The notes below the pieces were generated by a model. That model saw only the letters and a list, made by a program, of their open reading frames with translations. It was not told where the DNA came from and made no database searches. The position numbers and the translations under genes are program-made. From Tetrahymena thermophila SB210 (Eukaryota; Ciliophora; Oligohymenophorea; Hymenostomatida; Tetrahymenidae): DNA of 64,000 nt. The stretch spans positions 744,001 to 808,000 of the forward strand of contig NW_002476212.1 in assembly GCF_000189635.1 (NCBI RefSeq), given 5' to 3'. Shown one piece after another: positions 1-12,946 of the stretch; within the stretch, counting starts at the first letter, position 1, and every line of letters begins with the position of its first letter.

Positions 1-558
1 AATTAAATAAAAAATTCTTTAAATATTTAGGTGCTTTTAAATCGTTAATTAAAAAACTTTAAAAATGTAAAAATCGATCAACAGTAAGTAAATAATTCTA
101 TTTTGTTAATACCAAATTAAAAAAAACGTTTTCTTCAAAAATAATAATCTAGTTAATTTAAGTTTTAATCACAAGAATATTTTTTTTTTACACAAACAAA
201 TAAATTTTAAACAATAGTTTTATCATAAAAAAGCAATTAAAAATTAGTTTAAAAAATATTTAATGAAAGCTTTAATAGATTATTTAATAATTTAAAAAGA
301 AAATTCAAATAAAATCTTTGTAAAAATTATAAATGTATAAATGTCATTTTATTCTTGTCCCAAATATAAATTGATTTATTGAAAAGGCTTGATTATATCC
401 CGCCTTATAGATTGTAGATAAGTTTTTTATCAGAAATTATTTAGTGTTATAAAACATAGATAATAAATGATCAAAATTGAATATTATATATTTATTACAT
501 AAAGATATTCACTATCAAATTAATAAAGTTAAAAAGAATTTTACCAAAAGTTTACAAA

Positions 559-1935
559 ATGGCTAGAAAGAAAAATCAAAAAGCTTAATAGAAACAAAAT
601 AAGAAGACCTAAAAAAACATTAAGCAATTAGAATCTGAAGATGAAGAGGTTGATAGCTAAGCAGATGGTAAATCTGATAGTGGAGATAAAAAGAAGAAAG
701 CAACTTAAAAATAAAAAGTAAACAGCAAAAAAAAATCAAATGATACTCTAAACCTTTCAAGTAGCAAAATTGAAATATTAAAAAAGAAAATAAAAAGGAC
801 AATGTCTAATTTAAGTGAAAAAGCAAATAACGATGAAATGGAAGCTGAAAAAATAGATTCTACAATTCAAGATAACGTTATTACCTATGAATTAGATCCT
901 TCTGAGAATGAAATCACTATAAAGATATAAAAGAGATCATATAAATTTAATACTACATCTTAATATGTGAAGGAAAATAACAGTTTAATTGATTTCATTG
1001 ATAAAATTGAAGAATATTTTGATTTAATGAAAAAAAAAGAATTAAGAAAAGTTCCTGAAGTCTAAAAGTTAACTAACCACTACTAGTTTACAGCTTTAGA
1101 ATACTATTTAATGAAAGCTTTTGATGAAATCGATGCAAAAGAAAAAAAAATAGACAATCCTCATTTAGAAGATGAAAAATGCTGCATCTGCTAATTTGAA
1201 TTATACGATGGCATTAAAGATTATAAACCAGATGATTTTAAAAATCAGCTTTCAAACGATTAAGATTCTGATGCAATAGGATTAATTGATTGTGATGGAC
1301 ACTATTTCCATAAAGAATGCTTAAAAATGATGATTTAATCTACTTATATTAAATGCCCTATTTGCTCTAAAATATATGGAGTTATGACTGGTAAATAAAT
1401 ACTTATTTTATAAAAAATAATTATGCAAGAAATTTATTAGTTTTATATGATAAAAATTAAAATTTATTTCAAAAGTATAAATATTTTTATGCTATTTTAA
1501 AAGGGGATTAACCAGATGGTGATATGACTATTGAAGTAACCAAAAGCAAATGTGAAGGATATAAATGTAATACTATAGTTATTAATTATAATATGCATGG
1601 TGGTAATATAAATGGTAAGTATGTTCCTTCTACTTGGAGAACAGCATATTTACCTGATAATGATGAAGGAAGAGAAGTTAGAGATCTGTTGAAAATTGCC
1701 TTTGATAGAAAGTTAATATTCACAATAGGCAGAAGTGTAACAACTGGACTTGATAATTAAATTGTTTGGAATGGTATTCATCATAAAACTAACACTCATG
1801 GAGGTAATTTATAATTCTTTGTCATTTAGAAATTAATAAATAACATAATTAAAAGGCGCTGCTTACTTTGGGTATCCAGATCCTACCTATTTTAATAGAG
1901 TTAAATAAGAATTAGCTTTAAAAGGAGTTAGATGA
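559..1935 (+). CDS. DTX: Deltex-family RING E3 ubiquitin ligase
   Basis: Predicted E3 ubiquitin ligase of the Deltex family. With TAA/TAG read as Gln the product is about 403 aa. Residues 1-100 are Lys/Gln/Ser-rich and basic. A RING finger follows, from CCIC through CDGHYFHKEC to CPIC, and leads directly into a Deltex C-terminal domain recognisable by QPDGDM, RTAYLPDNDEG, TTGLDN, WNGIHHKT and YFGYPDP. In known Deltex proteins this domain binds ADP-ribose/NAD and works with the RING to ubiquitinate ADP-ribosylated targets; that activity is inferred here. Two introns are placed at 1391-1503 and 1804-1855, both GT...AG and needed to keep the domain in frame; the exons total 1212 nt. Start is the first ATG and stop is TGA at 1933-1935. 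There are no WWE domains, so any targeting must come from the charged N-terminus. Confidence 0.93.
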
Positions 1936-2728
1936 TTTAAGAAATATACTCTACACTTATTTTGTATTAATGTGATAAAGAATTTCAGAATAAGAATGAA
2001 TTTTTCTTAGTGCATCAACAATTAATTTTATTTTTGTTATCTACTACAAAAATATGAAATAAATTATAAATTATATAAATAATATATTTACTAATAATAT
2101 AATTAACATAAAATAAATAAATACTATAATTTTTATATTTGAAGATTAATATCTTTTCAATTAAAATTTTCATACTATGTAAAACAAGTTACACATATTA
2201 TTAAAAGAAATTATAAGAAATATAATATAATTAAAAAGCAATCTACCCATAAATTATATTTATTTGTCACTACCATCCTAAAATTTTTACTTACTATATG
2301 TAAAGATAACGTTTTAATTTATTGATTTAATTAAATTAAAAATTATAAATTTTATCTAATAGCACAGTATCACTTGATTTAATATTTAGAATATATAAAA
2401 TTGCAACCATAAAATGTTAACAAGAGAATACACCCAGTTAGATCTAAGTAGAACATAAATAAAATTTTTAAAACGTATTTGTAAGAGATACAACTTTATA
2501 TTATATTATTTTATTTTAATCAGAACTATTATATTGATTTTGTCTGTCTTTATATTATTAGTAACTTTATTAAATTTTTGATTGTAAGTATTTATTTAGT
2601 TGAAAGAATTAAATGTTAATTAAATTAATTCATTTTGCAGATAATTCAAAAGTAATTAATTAAATATAGTAAAAAATTAATTTACTTTACAAATAAATCT
2701 CTCAAGTGATATCTACATATTTTTTTTG
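1936..2728. other. Intergenic spacer with one possible small ORF
   Basis: AT-rich spacer between the Deltex gene and the next gene on the same strand. The only notable content is the small open frame at 2414-2581, listed separately. No RNA gene or repeat was seen. Confidence 0.6.
2414..2581 (+). CDS. Possible 55-aa membrane peptide or first exon
   Basis: Open frame in the ciliate code beginning MLTREYTQLDLSRTQIKF and continuing into a strongly hydrophobic Ile/Leu/Phe stretch that could be one membrane segment, ending at TGA. The N-terminal half has a coding-like composition. The second half could instead be intron, because a good donor (GTAAGAG) lies inside it; in that case this would be an upstream exon of the gene starting at 2729. 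No family recognised. A frame this short could occur by chance. Confidence 0.25.
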
Positions 2729-4822
2729 ATGAGCGAATATCAAGATAAGCTAGTAAATAGATTAGTATCAGCTACATCTTCTTAAAATAAAAGCCAAGAT
2801 GATGAATAGCAATAGAAATTTTAAAGGAGGAGCTAAAGATACCTATCAAAAGTTACTTAACAAAAGATTGAAGTATTTAATAACTTAACTGAGTAGTTTT
2901 TACAAGGAAAAAGAGTACCAGAACTTTCAGAGTTTTAAAAAGAGTTGATTAGGCAGCAGTAAGTGGATTCTATAAAAGATGCAAGGTTTTATATTTAATT
3001 AATTTTTCAATTGAAATGCATATTTATAACTAATAAATCATTAAAGTGACCTACGAAGAGTGATTGTATCTTAAAAAAATGAATAGTAGAGAAATTAAAT
3101 TTAGAATTATTAAAATAAATATAAGATTAAGCAAGAAAAATAAAAATATGTAATTAAATTCTAGTTTAGTCTTTTATTTTTATTTATTGGTTTTTAGTAA
3201 TAATTAGTGAAAAAGATTGAAGTAGATGAAAAAACAAAGCAGTGGTCAGAGGAATAGTAAAAAAAATTAGATTTAAAATCTAAATTGCACTAAGAAAGGC
3301 TATAGTAGGAGCTACTTGAAAAAGAGGCAAAAGCAAATATACCAGGTATAAAAGATATGTTCTTTAAGCAGTTTATAAAAGATACCCAAGAAAAGTCATA
3401 GCCTCCTTCAAGAAATTCTGTAATTGATGATAATGAATAGTAAAATGATTAATTAATTGAATTAAATTACTTAGATGAGCTAAAATAAAACAAATAAGGT
3501 ATTTTATTTTTATAAAGTTTAACAAATAAATAAATATTTTACTATGAACAATTAACTTACTAGATGAATAATAAGCTTCAATTAAGAAAAAAACAACTTC
3601 TGTAAATTAAAAATTTAATGATTATCAAATGCAAATGCAAGGAGATGACTACGTAGGTCATTAAATGAGAAACAAAAGTATGTCTTCAGGAAATATGCCT
3701 CAATTTAATGTTTAGTCAAAACTTTATTAATAAAAATATCTCGGAGAAGGTGTTGTTAACAAGGATTTCCACATTAATAATGAAAAAATTAAAAAATAGT
3801 TTTACAATCTAAATAGATTTAATTAATTCTAAAAGGATATTGAAAAAAAACTTAAGCAGGAACAAGAAAAGCTAGCTATTTAAAAAAAAATAAAAACTGA
3901 AATGGAAAATTAAACAAATAATTTTCTTTTGACAAAAGATATGTGGGAGAAAATTATTGACGCTGATAAAAATAACCAACCTTTTCGATTACCTAACTTT
4001 GGAATAGAAAAGACACCAGTATATAAGATGCAGCAAAATAACGAAGAAGAAAAAAGAAAAATTATAGAAAAAAAGCAAAGAATTAAACAAGGAGTTTTTA
4101 TATCTCCAAAGAAAACATTTATCAATTTCAAAAATATTGTAATTCAATTCAAGTTATTTTTCTTTTCTTTTTTTCATAAGCAAAAAAAATAAATCTAATA
4201 AAACATTATCATTTAATTATTCAAAATATAAAATAATTTCTTGTTATTAAATGTAAAGTATAAAGGAGTGAAAGATATCAAAAAGTACACAACATTGTAC
4301 AACACTACAGAATATTCATAAAATAGATGTAATTAATTCTCTTTGAATAAATTATTTAATTTACTAAATGAATAAATATGAATAGTATTAGAAACATCGT
4401 TAAAGAATAGTGTAAATTCGGCAAGACTAATATGGGGCTCAAATTTCTTAAAACCAACTACATCACCCAACAATAAAGAAAATAATCTAATTAAGAGTTA
4501 CTAATAACCAATTCAAGAAGAACCTGATTTTAATGGTGATGAACTCGTTTAATAAAATGACTATGATTTATAAGCAACAAATCAAAATATTTAGATAGAT
4601 AAAGATAGTTTGATGAATAAATCTGAATCAGCATACTTGCCTCAGCTAGTTTAATCGAATTAATAAGCATATTCTACTTAATATGAATCTAGTAAATACA
4701 AAGATACAAATGATTATTTTTATTCTAATCTATCAACAAAAGAAAAAGAATAGTATGAGTAATAAGAGATACCTAAAAGATATGTATATACAAAATCTCA
4801 TTAAAAGATTAAACTTTATTGA
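2729..4822 (+). CDS. Coiled-coil hypothetical protein
   Basis: Unrecognised protein of about 620 aa, rich in Lys, Glu, Gln and Asn, with several probable coiled coils (for example around QKKLDLKSKLHQERLQQELL and QEKLAIQKKIKTEMENQ). No catalytic motif, signal peptide or membrane segment is evident. Four introns restore one continuous frame: 2986-3046, 3150-3197, 3499-3563 and 4329-4385; each removes or bypasses a TGA, and the exons sum to a multiple of three. A further 42-nt T-rich segment near 4138-4179 could be another intron because it is also a multiple of three; it encodes an implausible Phe-rich run. The C-terminal part is low-complexity and ends at TGA 4820-4822. Possibly cytoskeletal, but that is only a guess from composition. 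Confidence 0.75.
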
Positions 4823-5205
4823 ATCATAATTTTTATGCAAATTCGTAAATAAAATCTTAAAATAATTTAAATTTCTAAACTTACAATAACTCTAAAATTT
4901 AATTTTAAAATGTATTCATTGATTTAACAAAACTCTTTAAATTATCAAAGCATCTTATATATAGACTAAATTTTTTCTTTTTAATTTTTTTTATTTATTT
5001 AGTAAATTTATAAATTTTTGTAATAAATTTTTGATATTTTTAAACAAAAAAAAAGTTGAATTCAAAAGTGTTGGTTTAAGTTATAAAAAATTTTTTATTT
5101 TTAAAAATATGTTGATCAATCAATCAATATATATTTAATAAATAAACAATATTTTACAAAATAAATAGAAAATTTTGTGAGATAAAAAATTAATTTTAAT
5201 AAATA
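4823..5205. other. Convergent 3' spacer
   Basis: AT-rich spacer between two convergent genes. It is expected to hold both 3' UTRs. No coding frame, repeat or structured element was seen. Confidence 0.6.
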
Positions 5206-6954
5206 TCAATTTAATCTTATTTCATAATGACCTGATTTTGAAATATTTCTTGCAAGTCTTCTTTGATTTTCTGCAGAATTTTTTACTGTGGCTTTATCTA
5301 TTTTAGTTCCACTTACAGAATAATCAGGGATAGTAAATTTCAAGCAAGCGACAAAAGTACTATTCTTCATATTTTATTAATTTTTATCTTACAATATTGC
5401 TTGGAAAGTAAGTGATTCATCTTTAGGAATAGTTCCAACTCTCCAAATTAAAGACTATTATATTAAATACATAAATTTAATATATTTTTTACTATTCTAA
5501 ATTAATTACATTATCATTAGTACTGACATTTCCTTTCTTAACATTAATTTCTTTTTAAATCATCTCACTAGGTAATATTATTTTAACATAAAAATCTTCC
5601 GTCTTATACTCTTATCCTCTAATTGGTTATGCATTCAATTTAAAGTTTATTTTTACTGTATCCTATTAGAATAAATTAGATTTAACTCTTAAATCTTAAC
5701 AATTAATACAAAATAATTACTTTTGTTATTTCTAAATGATGAATCAAATTAAAAGGCAATCTGCAAACGTTAGTTTTTATACTTCAAAAACAATGTAAAT
5801 TGTATTTTTAAGCTAATTAATAAACTTACTTGTAATAAAGTAGAGAACAAGAACCAGATGGAGGATTAAATGAAAGAATCTTATCTGCTTCAAATTTATC
5901 AGCTTAATCTAATAGACATTCATGAACTGAGAGATCATCGAATTTCTGAGGGATAGTCATATATACATTTACTAAAGGATACTAACTCAAATGACATTCC
6001 ATTTTAATTTCACCATTAATTTCATTATTAATAAGATTTCCTTATCTAATATTAAATAATTTTTTATTTGAAGAAATTAAGTAAAAGTAATTTATTTTAT
6101 ATTTTATTGAAAATAAAAATATTTAATAAATGAATTACCTGTCAATTATGCTATCTACAAATTCAACTACATCAAATAATATTTCTTCTCTACATTTTAA
6201 ATCTTTAATTCTATGTAAATGGTTATCTTTTACATCGCTCAGACCATCAATATACTTTTCTAAAACCTTAAAATTTTCGTTTTAATGCTGATTTTATCCA
6301 ATTACAACTTCTTCTATTTTATCTAAAACGCCTTAGGGTTAGACAAGGCTTTCTAAAACTTGCTTTTATGTAATTAGTGGCTATCCTTTTTCCATAAAAT
6401 GATCTAACATCTTTTATAAAAAATATTATTAAATTGCAAATAAAATAAAAAATGATTTTACAATTAACAATGAGCTAAAATTACTCTTGAGTTTCTCACT
6501 ATTAAGAATCTCTTTGTAAGTATTTTTCAAAATATCTGCAACCAAATACATTAATTGTTAAGCAGACAACAATTATTCCTTTTTTTATTTAGATATTAGA
6601 TTTCATTTTTTGCAATAATTATTTAATAAAATATAAAGTTAATTTTAAACAATCTAATTCTTACTTCACTATTTAGTATGAACAAAATTATGAAATCTGA
6701 GAGACTGTGAAAGATGCATACTTTTTCTTAAATGATGAAAAGTGGATACTAAGCCTCAATTGTGGAATGGTTTTTGAAGGATTTGCTGTATTAATTGCAA
6801 AATTCCTCTGCTATTTTTCTTCTATTTTGTCCAAAATAGTTTTTGTAAGCTATGATTTCGCTTTTTTGATGAATAAAACGAACCTCAATATTTATATTAA
6901 TGTCTATAAATTATACCTATTTTATGCTATTATATAAATTGAATCAATTGTCAT
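5206..6954 (-). CDS. APM3: AP-3 adaptor complex medium (mu) subunit
   Basis: Medium subunit of the AP-3 clathrin-type adaptor, which sorts cargo from endosomes to lysosome-like organelles. The N-terminal longin-like part reads NYFGQNRRKIAEEF, then YPLFIIQEKVCIFHSL. A helical linker resembles AP-3 mu (LDHFMEKGQPLITQKQVLES, then EILFDVVEFVDSIIDR). The mu homology domain has VHECLLDQADKFEADKILSF followed by NPPSGS, which matches the AP-3 pattern WESERVLSFIPPDG better than AP-1 or AP-2. It ends ISKSGHYEIRLN, like the usual terminal (T/S)xxGxxxxR strand. Clear introns, in plus-strand coordinates, include 6579-6664, 6411-6461 and 6046-6138; at least two more lie in the C-terminal half. The start at 6954 (MTIDSIYIIAQN) is likely, but the first splice junction is not resolved. 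The short standard-code ORF on the opposite strand over the 5' end is a shadow. Confidence 0.88.
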
Positions 6955-7476
6955 GTTTTAATTTTCCTATTATTTTATAAGTCTTGAAATTTAATATTTA
7001 GATATTCCTTAAAAAATTTAGTTGTATTTTTTTTTTTGATCAAATTTTTTTATGATTTGCTTGGCAAAATTTTTCTTTATAGTATCCAAATATCTCAAAA
7101 CGTATTTGTTTTTTTAACTTAAAAATTAAAATTTGCAATTTCATAACGAAAGACATCACTGTAAATATAAAAATAATTTAATGCAAATAATTGTAGATGT
7201 AAAAATATTCTTTAGTTTTTTAATAAATTAGAAAAGTTGAATTTTTGATGATTGAAATATTAAAAATTGCTAATTTTTTTTTATTTGAAAATTATTTTAC
7301 TGTTATTATTAAACTTAAAAATCCGTCATAAATTATAATTATTTAATAAATAGCTTATATTTTTTTATTGTAATTAAGTAAATTATTCTTTAACTTGCTT
7401 TCAAAATTAACTTAATTTACTTGTTTTAATAAATAAACAAATATTTTGTAAAATAAAGTATTTTTAATGTTAATTA
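6955..7476. other. Divergent promoter region
   Basis: AT-rich interval between the starts of the minus-strand AP-3 mu gene and the plus-strand F-box gene. It must carry both promoters. Only poly-T and poly-A tracts are visible; no defined motif can be supported. Confidence 0.5.
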
Positions 7477-10400
7477 ATGATTTGGAATATTTTACGAATT
7501 CATTTTTGTTTAAATTTGACAAAATCAATCAATTATTTATTGTTTAAAAACATTATTTATGAAAATTGTGAAGCTTTTGAAGATCCATTAAAACCCAATT
7601 CATGTTTCAATATCAACCATATGAAAATTTTTTGCGGGAATAAAATGTATAAATTTGATTTGAAATTTAAGATATACTGTAAAAGAGGTAGATCTATAAG
7701 AAATTATCAATATATTAAATTGATTGAATTAAGATTAATATAAACTAAAAAGGATGTATAAAAGTGTTTTCAATCTTCCATGCTCGTGCAATTTAATGAG
7801 AAATGGTAACTTAGTTCCATTTACTAATAGCAAAGGAAAAGGAAAGAGAATTCATTTATATGCTTGTTTTGAAGAAAATTCAGATAAAATGAGTTTATCT
7901 AAACATCCATATTTATAGCTTGAACCTTCAAGTTCAAATGATAGTTTATACAAATGTGGACTTTATTAAATTTCTAAAGTCCATTAGACTTTCATCCAAG
8001 AAGGGAAAATTACTATTGATGTTGTAGAAAGTTAGTAGGGTATAAATGTATAATTGTAAGATATTTCTTTAAAGAATTAGATTGTTCAGAAATAGCTTGC
8101 TCATTTATGTGTGGTTGATTCTACTTAAGAAAGTTTGAAGTTGTTTTTAGCTAAACTTTCATCGTTGATATAATTTTATTCACAAAAACAAAAATAATCT
8201 AGTATTGGCAATTCAAATAAAGATTAAGAGAGCCATAAGAAACAGATATCTTTAGAAAGTAAATAAGCTTAGCAGGAAGCAAATTAAAAAAACCACTTTT
8301 AATTTAAAGCTGAAAAAAGAGTTTCCATTAACTAAATGAAAATAAATTTATAATAATCAGTCAACAAAATGAATAGTAGTGAGAAGAAAATTTAATAATT
8401 AGAAATAGAAAATGTAGAGGTTGATAAAAAATAAATTGAGAAAAGCTTAGCGAAGTCTCTTAACAAATTAGATTAGTAAAATATATTTTAATAGCAAGCT
8501 AAAGAAAAGGAAAAATAGTAGTAACAATTATTAAAAGAATAACATAAAAAGAACAAAATAGATAAATATTTATAGAAGTAGAGACAAGTTGAAGATGTAA
8601 TCATAGAGCTCCACACAGAAGATGAAGACAATTATTAATCAAAATAGCCAAAAAAAATAGATGAAATAAATATAGAGCAAGAAGAAAATAAATTGTATAC
8701 AATTTGTGAAGAGCTAAATACACTAAACGGGAGCTAAAATGCTACTCAAGAGAAGACAATAGAATAACTTTAGTTACTGCAAGTAAGCAATAAAGATTAA
8801 AATTCTGATGATAGCATATAAATTAAATCACCCTAAATGAGTAAAGAAATATCTAATTTGCTGTTAATACCTTAAAATAATAAAAAAAGTTAAAGTACAC
8901 ATTAATCTCCTTAATCAACTAGTTAAGTGAATGAACTTACACAAAGTAACAATAAAAAATATATTTCCCCAAGAGCAGAATCTGTAAAAGACTCTTCAGA
9001 AACTGAGGAGTGCAATTTGAATAGAATTTATAATGAAAATTAAATGAAAGAGCTAGAAAATTAGTTTGAAAACTAAAGCAGATAAATGCTTTAAGAAGAA
9101 GATAATTTATTGTCAGAGTAAAAAAAAATATTAGCTTAATAACAACTTATGCTTTGTGAGAAGCAACTTGTATTGATGTAATAAGAAAAACTGTTAAGAA
9201 AGTAGTAGCTATTATAAAACTAGATGTTTATTGAAGATTCTTTGAACTAAGAAGAGATTAAGCTTATTCAGTAAAAGGAAGTAATAGAGAAACAAATAAA
9301 AGAATACAATGAACCCAAAGATGCCTAAAATAATTTGTAAATGTAAAAATATTTTTTAGAATAAAAAAATATTGAATAGCAATATGAGAACGAATAAAAA
9401 TATTTGCAGGCTTAAGCATAAAGCAGTTTATTAGCAAATAATTCTAAGTTTATGGGACTGTAAAATAAATTACAAGAAATAAAAAACAAATAACAATAAA
9501 AAAAATTAGAAGATATTAAGCAGCAAGCATCTGGCAAAAAAAATTTATACAAAGTAGATAGATCAATAACAAAAAAAACTTTCTCTAATGGGTAGACTCT
9601 TGCTCTAAAAAGAAGAAATCCTTTCTCGATGGATGACGAAAACGAAGATGAAAATTTCAATAATCCTGATCAATTCTATGTTTAAGCTACTAACATTTAG
9701 TATGACTCTCAAGAGAATAACCAAAATCAAAAATTATTAGAAGAATAAAAGCATTAAAATAATATTTTAGAAGAATTTGTAAATCCAAATAATTTGAAAA
9801 GTTAAGTTACTGATTTTTAAAATTAAGGAGGAGAATTGTTAAAACTTAAAGATGGCATAAATTCACCAAATCTGCCTTCATAGTTTTAGTCAGTAAAAAA
9901 ATTAGGTAACAGCTACATCTTTGAAAAGAATAGTTTTAAATTAAAAATTTAAGACGATGATTCACTTAGCTTTAATAACAAAAGAGTAATTACAAAAGGA
10001 AAAATCAATAGCAACTTAAATAAAGATTCTCAATCTCAAAATAGTCAAACTGATTTTTTAAAATTTGAAATTTAAAAATATCTTGCTCAATTGCCTGAGC
10101 ATGTTATGGCTTAGATTCTCATGTTTTTACCTAAGAAATAGCTTTATTAGGTAAGGACTGTTTCCAAATTCTTTGATAAATCATTTTTCTTGTCTATTCG
10201 AAAACTCGTATTTTTGAAAAGAGATACTCCATGTGAAAGAGTACTTAAAATGATTGAAAATGCTAAATATATTCATTCATTGCAAATAGGCCAATTAGCA
10301 AACTTAAAACCTGATTCTTTAATTTAGATTATTCAATCCAGACAATCTAGTACCTTAAAAGTTCTGGATTTATCAAACTACATGGCACTCACACCTAAGT

Positions 10401-11311
10401 TGTTTTTAACTTTCATTCAGCACAGTAAGTAGATCCAAGATATTTCAATACCCTTTTTTAGTAGAGTTACAGACTAATAGCTTTATTAACTAGATAATCA
10501 TCTGAATAACTTATAGAGATTGGCTCTTAAAAGTTTATTAGACAATTTTAATTACAATGATAAAATATCAGATTAGAATTTAGCAAAAATAATTACTGAT
10601 TTAAAATCTCTGAATACATTTGAAGTCTTTACTGTTAATCCATCATTTTTAGAGAGAATTGAATATTATTAAAAAATTAAATTAGAAAAGCATTAAGAGA
10701 AAGTATAAAAAAACATAGAACTTAATACAACCCATTTATAAAAACCGATGGATGACATTTTCGAAAGAATTACTTGTTTGAAAATAAGAAATATGGTTAT
10801 GACAAGATTTGCAGAAGATGATATGTAGAGCAGAGAGTTAAACTTATAAAAGCTAGGATTATTTAAAAATTTAAGATCATTGAAAATTGTTAATATAGTT
10901 AAAAAGTCTAAAGGCGAGTGGTTCCTACCATACACACCTTCTATAGATATAATTAAAAGTATTTTTTAAAGTTGTTAGCTAATTCAGCATTTATCTTTAG
11001 GATAGTGGTGCACAAACGAAACCTTATAATTAATCTCTGAGTAGATAAGCAATTTAAAAAAGATAAGAATAATTGGAAACTAAGTAGATGACACAGGTCT
11101 AGAGTTCATATTCTAAAAAATGGAGTAGCTATAAATTATAAATATATCAGATGCGACTCGCATCAATGGTCACTGTTTTGAGTCAATTATTTCAAGAAAC
11201 ATTCAAGAAATAAAAGTAAAATTTGATGACTATAGATTAAATTGTCTTCACAGTACAATTACACATATTCTAAATTTAAACGGAGTAAAAATAACGAATT
11301 ACACTAAATGA
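7477..11311 (+). CDS. Large Gln-rich F-box/LRR protein
   Basis: Predicted protein of about 1262 aa. The first 70 residues form a small exon joined to the rest by a 46-bp intron (7688-7733, GTAGAT...TTAAG, phase 1), which moves the frame into the long second exon; the second exon's own first ATG is at 7754. The middle 600 residues are Gln/Lys/Glu-rich with long coiled-coil stretches, many glutamines encoded by TAA/TAG. Near 10090 an F-box-like segment appears (LPEHVMAQILMFLPKKQLYQ then VRTVSKFFDKSF). Irregular leucine-rich repeats follow (LKVLDLSNYMAL, LQRLALKSLL, IQHLSLGQW, LQIINISDA). F-box/LRR proteins usually act as substrate receptors of SCF ubiquitin ligases; that role is inferred. Stop is TGA at 11309-11311. 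Confidence 0.8.
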
Positions 11312-12946
11312 AATATATATTTTAATATTTTTTATTTTTGTTTGTAACTAATAATAGACTGTATAATTTAATTAGCTTTTTAAATTTATATTCAAGTTAA
11401 TTTATTATAAAAAACCAAAACTTAATTTTAATTATTAGTTTAATTATATTTATTTATCTGTTTAATATAAAAATATTGATTTTTAATTTTCTTACTTAGT
11501 ATGGAAAATATGCTATATGAGATAAAATTTATTAAAAAACCTATTGCTAACTAAAATAATTAATTACCTCTTGGCTTACATGTTTTAATTGGAAATTTAA
11601 ATGAACATTGAATTCAAAAACATATTTTTATTGCATAATTTGCTCAAAAAAATATAACAGATTTTATCCATAATATTACTTTAAAAGAAAAAGAAAAAAT
11701 TATATAATTTAAATTATTTTCTTTTGATTTAGAATTTTTAATAGAATTTAGTTGAAAATTTAATAATTTGTAAGATTTCATCTTTTAGCTAGCTAATTTA
11801 GCATGTAAAATCTAAAAAATTTTAAATAAATATTTATCAAGAAAAAATATCATCAAAAAAAAAAACAAAAATGTTAATCTCAGCTTAACATTTATTGATT
11901 TTTGTAGTTTTTATAAAAAATTGTATGCAATTTTAAATAAATAAAGCTAAATTTTTTGTTTTTATTTTTGGCTATGATAAACTTTTAATTATTTAATCTT
12001 ATAAATCGATTTTAAGGAAATTAATATTTTTTGATCAGCATAAGTGTTTAAAAGTGTAATTATCTACCTAATCTTGACTTTACACTTTTCTGAAGCTTAT
12101 TTATTTACCAAAAGAAGTTTGATTAGTGACAAAAGTTATAATCAACTACCTGATCAAAATATACTTTAGAGGGAAAATATTTCTAAAGTTTCGCAATTTT
12201 TTAAATCAGAAAAAATTTAAATCAAATTGTCTGGAGTTATGAAATAAAAAACTAGATAAATACTGATAAAATTAAGCAATTAATCATTGTAAATAAAAGC
12301 CGCATATCCTTTCAAATAAAAATTTTCTAAAACTAAATGAAATTGCATATTTAAATCTAACTTTACAAGATACAAGAAATTATAGAAATAAAAGAAAGGA
12401 TGAAGGAGCCATTTTAAATTTTTTGAGATAGGATTTTATTTTTGTAAATGTTTAATATAGTATTTAACTAGTTTGTCTTATTGATAGTTGTATGATAATA
12501 TTACAAATGAAATGAAATAGAGAAAAAAACTAAAATTTATGAATTTTTAATTTAGTAATTTATTTTGATAAAAGAATTATTTTGTGAATTTTTGTATTTA
12601 TTGACATTAAAAAGCTTCAAAAAAACAATTAATGATGAATTAAAAGTTAATTATTCTCTTAGTCAAATATGCCTTACAATCAATGAATAGCAATTAATTA
12701 TAGAGATTTGACTACCTGAAAAGAAATTTAATATTATAGTGATATGAGATACATTCAAGAAAAGAATTATAAGCAAACAAATTTGCATTAATTAATTAAT
12801 AAACTCAAAAAAATCTAACAAACCAAACAAAAAAGCAAGCAAAAAATACTTAATCTAATAGTTAAGAAAAAAGATATAATAAATAACAAATTCATTAATC
12901 AAATTATTTTCAATCTAAATTGTGCTTTTAGATATTTATAGATTAA
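11312..12946. other. Intergenic spacer, possible gene remnant
   Basis: AT-rich spacer of 1.6 kb. One frame starting at an ATG at 11501 reads MENMLYEIKFIKKPIANQ and stays readable to 11985 apart from two in-frame TGA codons, but segment lengths are what chance would give. The stretch 12035-12340 is more coding-like and is listed separately. Confidence 0.4.
12035..12340 (+). CDS. Possible exon or remnant of unidentified gene
   Basis: Frame open between two TGA codons for about 100 codons. It contains a hydrophobic start like a signal peptide (VIIYLILTLHFSEAYLF) followed by a mixed, coding-like sequence (KSYNQLPDQNILQRENISKV). There is no ATG at the beginning, so if real it needs an upstream exon, for example via the CAG acceptor at 12035-12037. 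No family recognised. It could be a decayed gene. Confidence 0.25.

Noticed and set aside
620..802. Minus-strand standard-code ORF of 60 codons
   Set aside because: Antisense to the basic N-terminus of the Deltex gene; Phe/Leu-rich as expected from reversed Lys/Gln codons.
6707..6937. Plus-strand ORF of 76 codons
   Set aside because: Antisense to the N-terminal exon of the AP-3 mu gene, which has clear family similarity.
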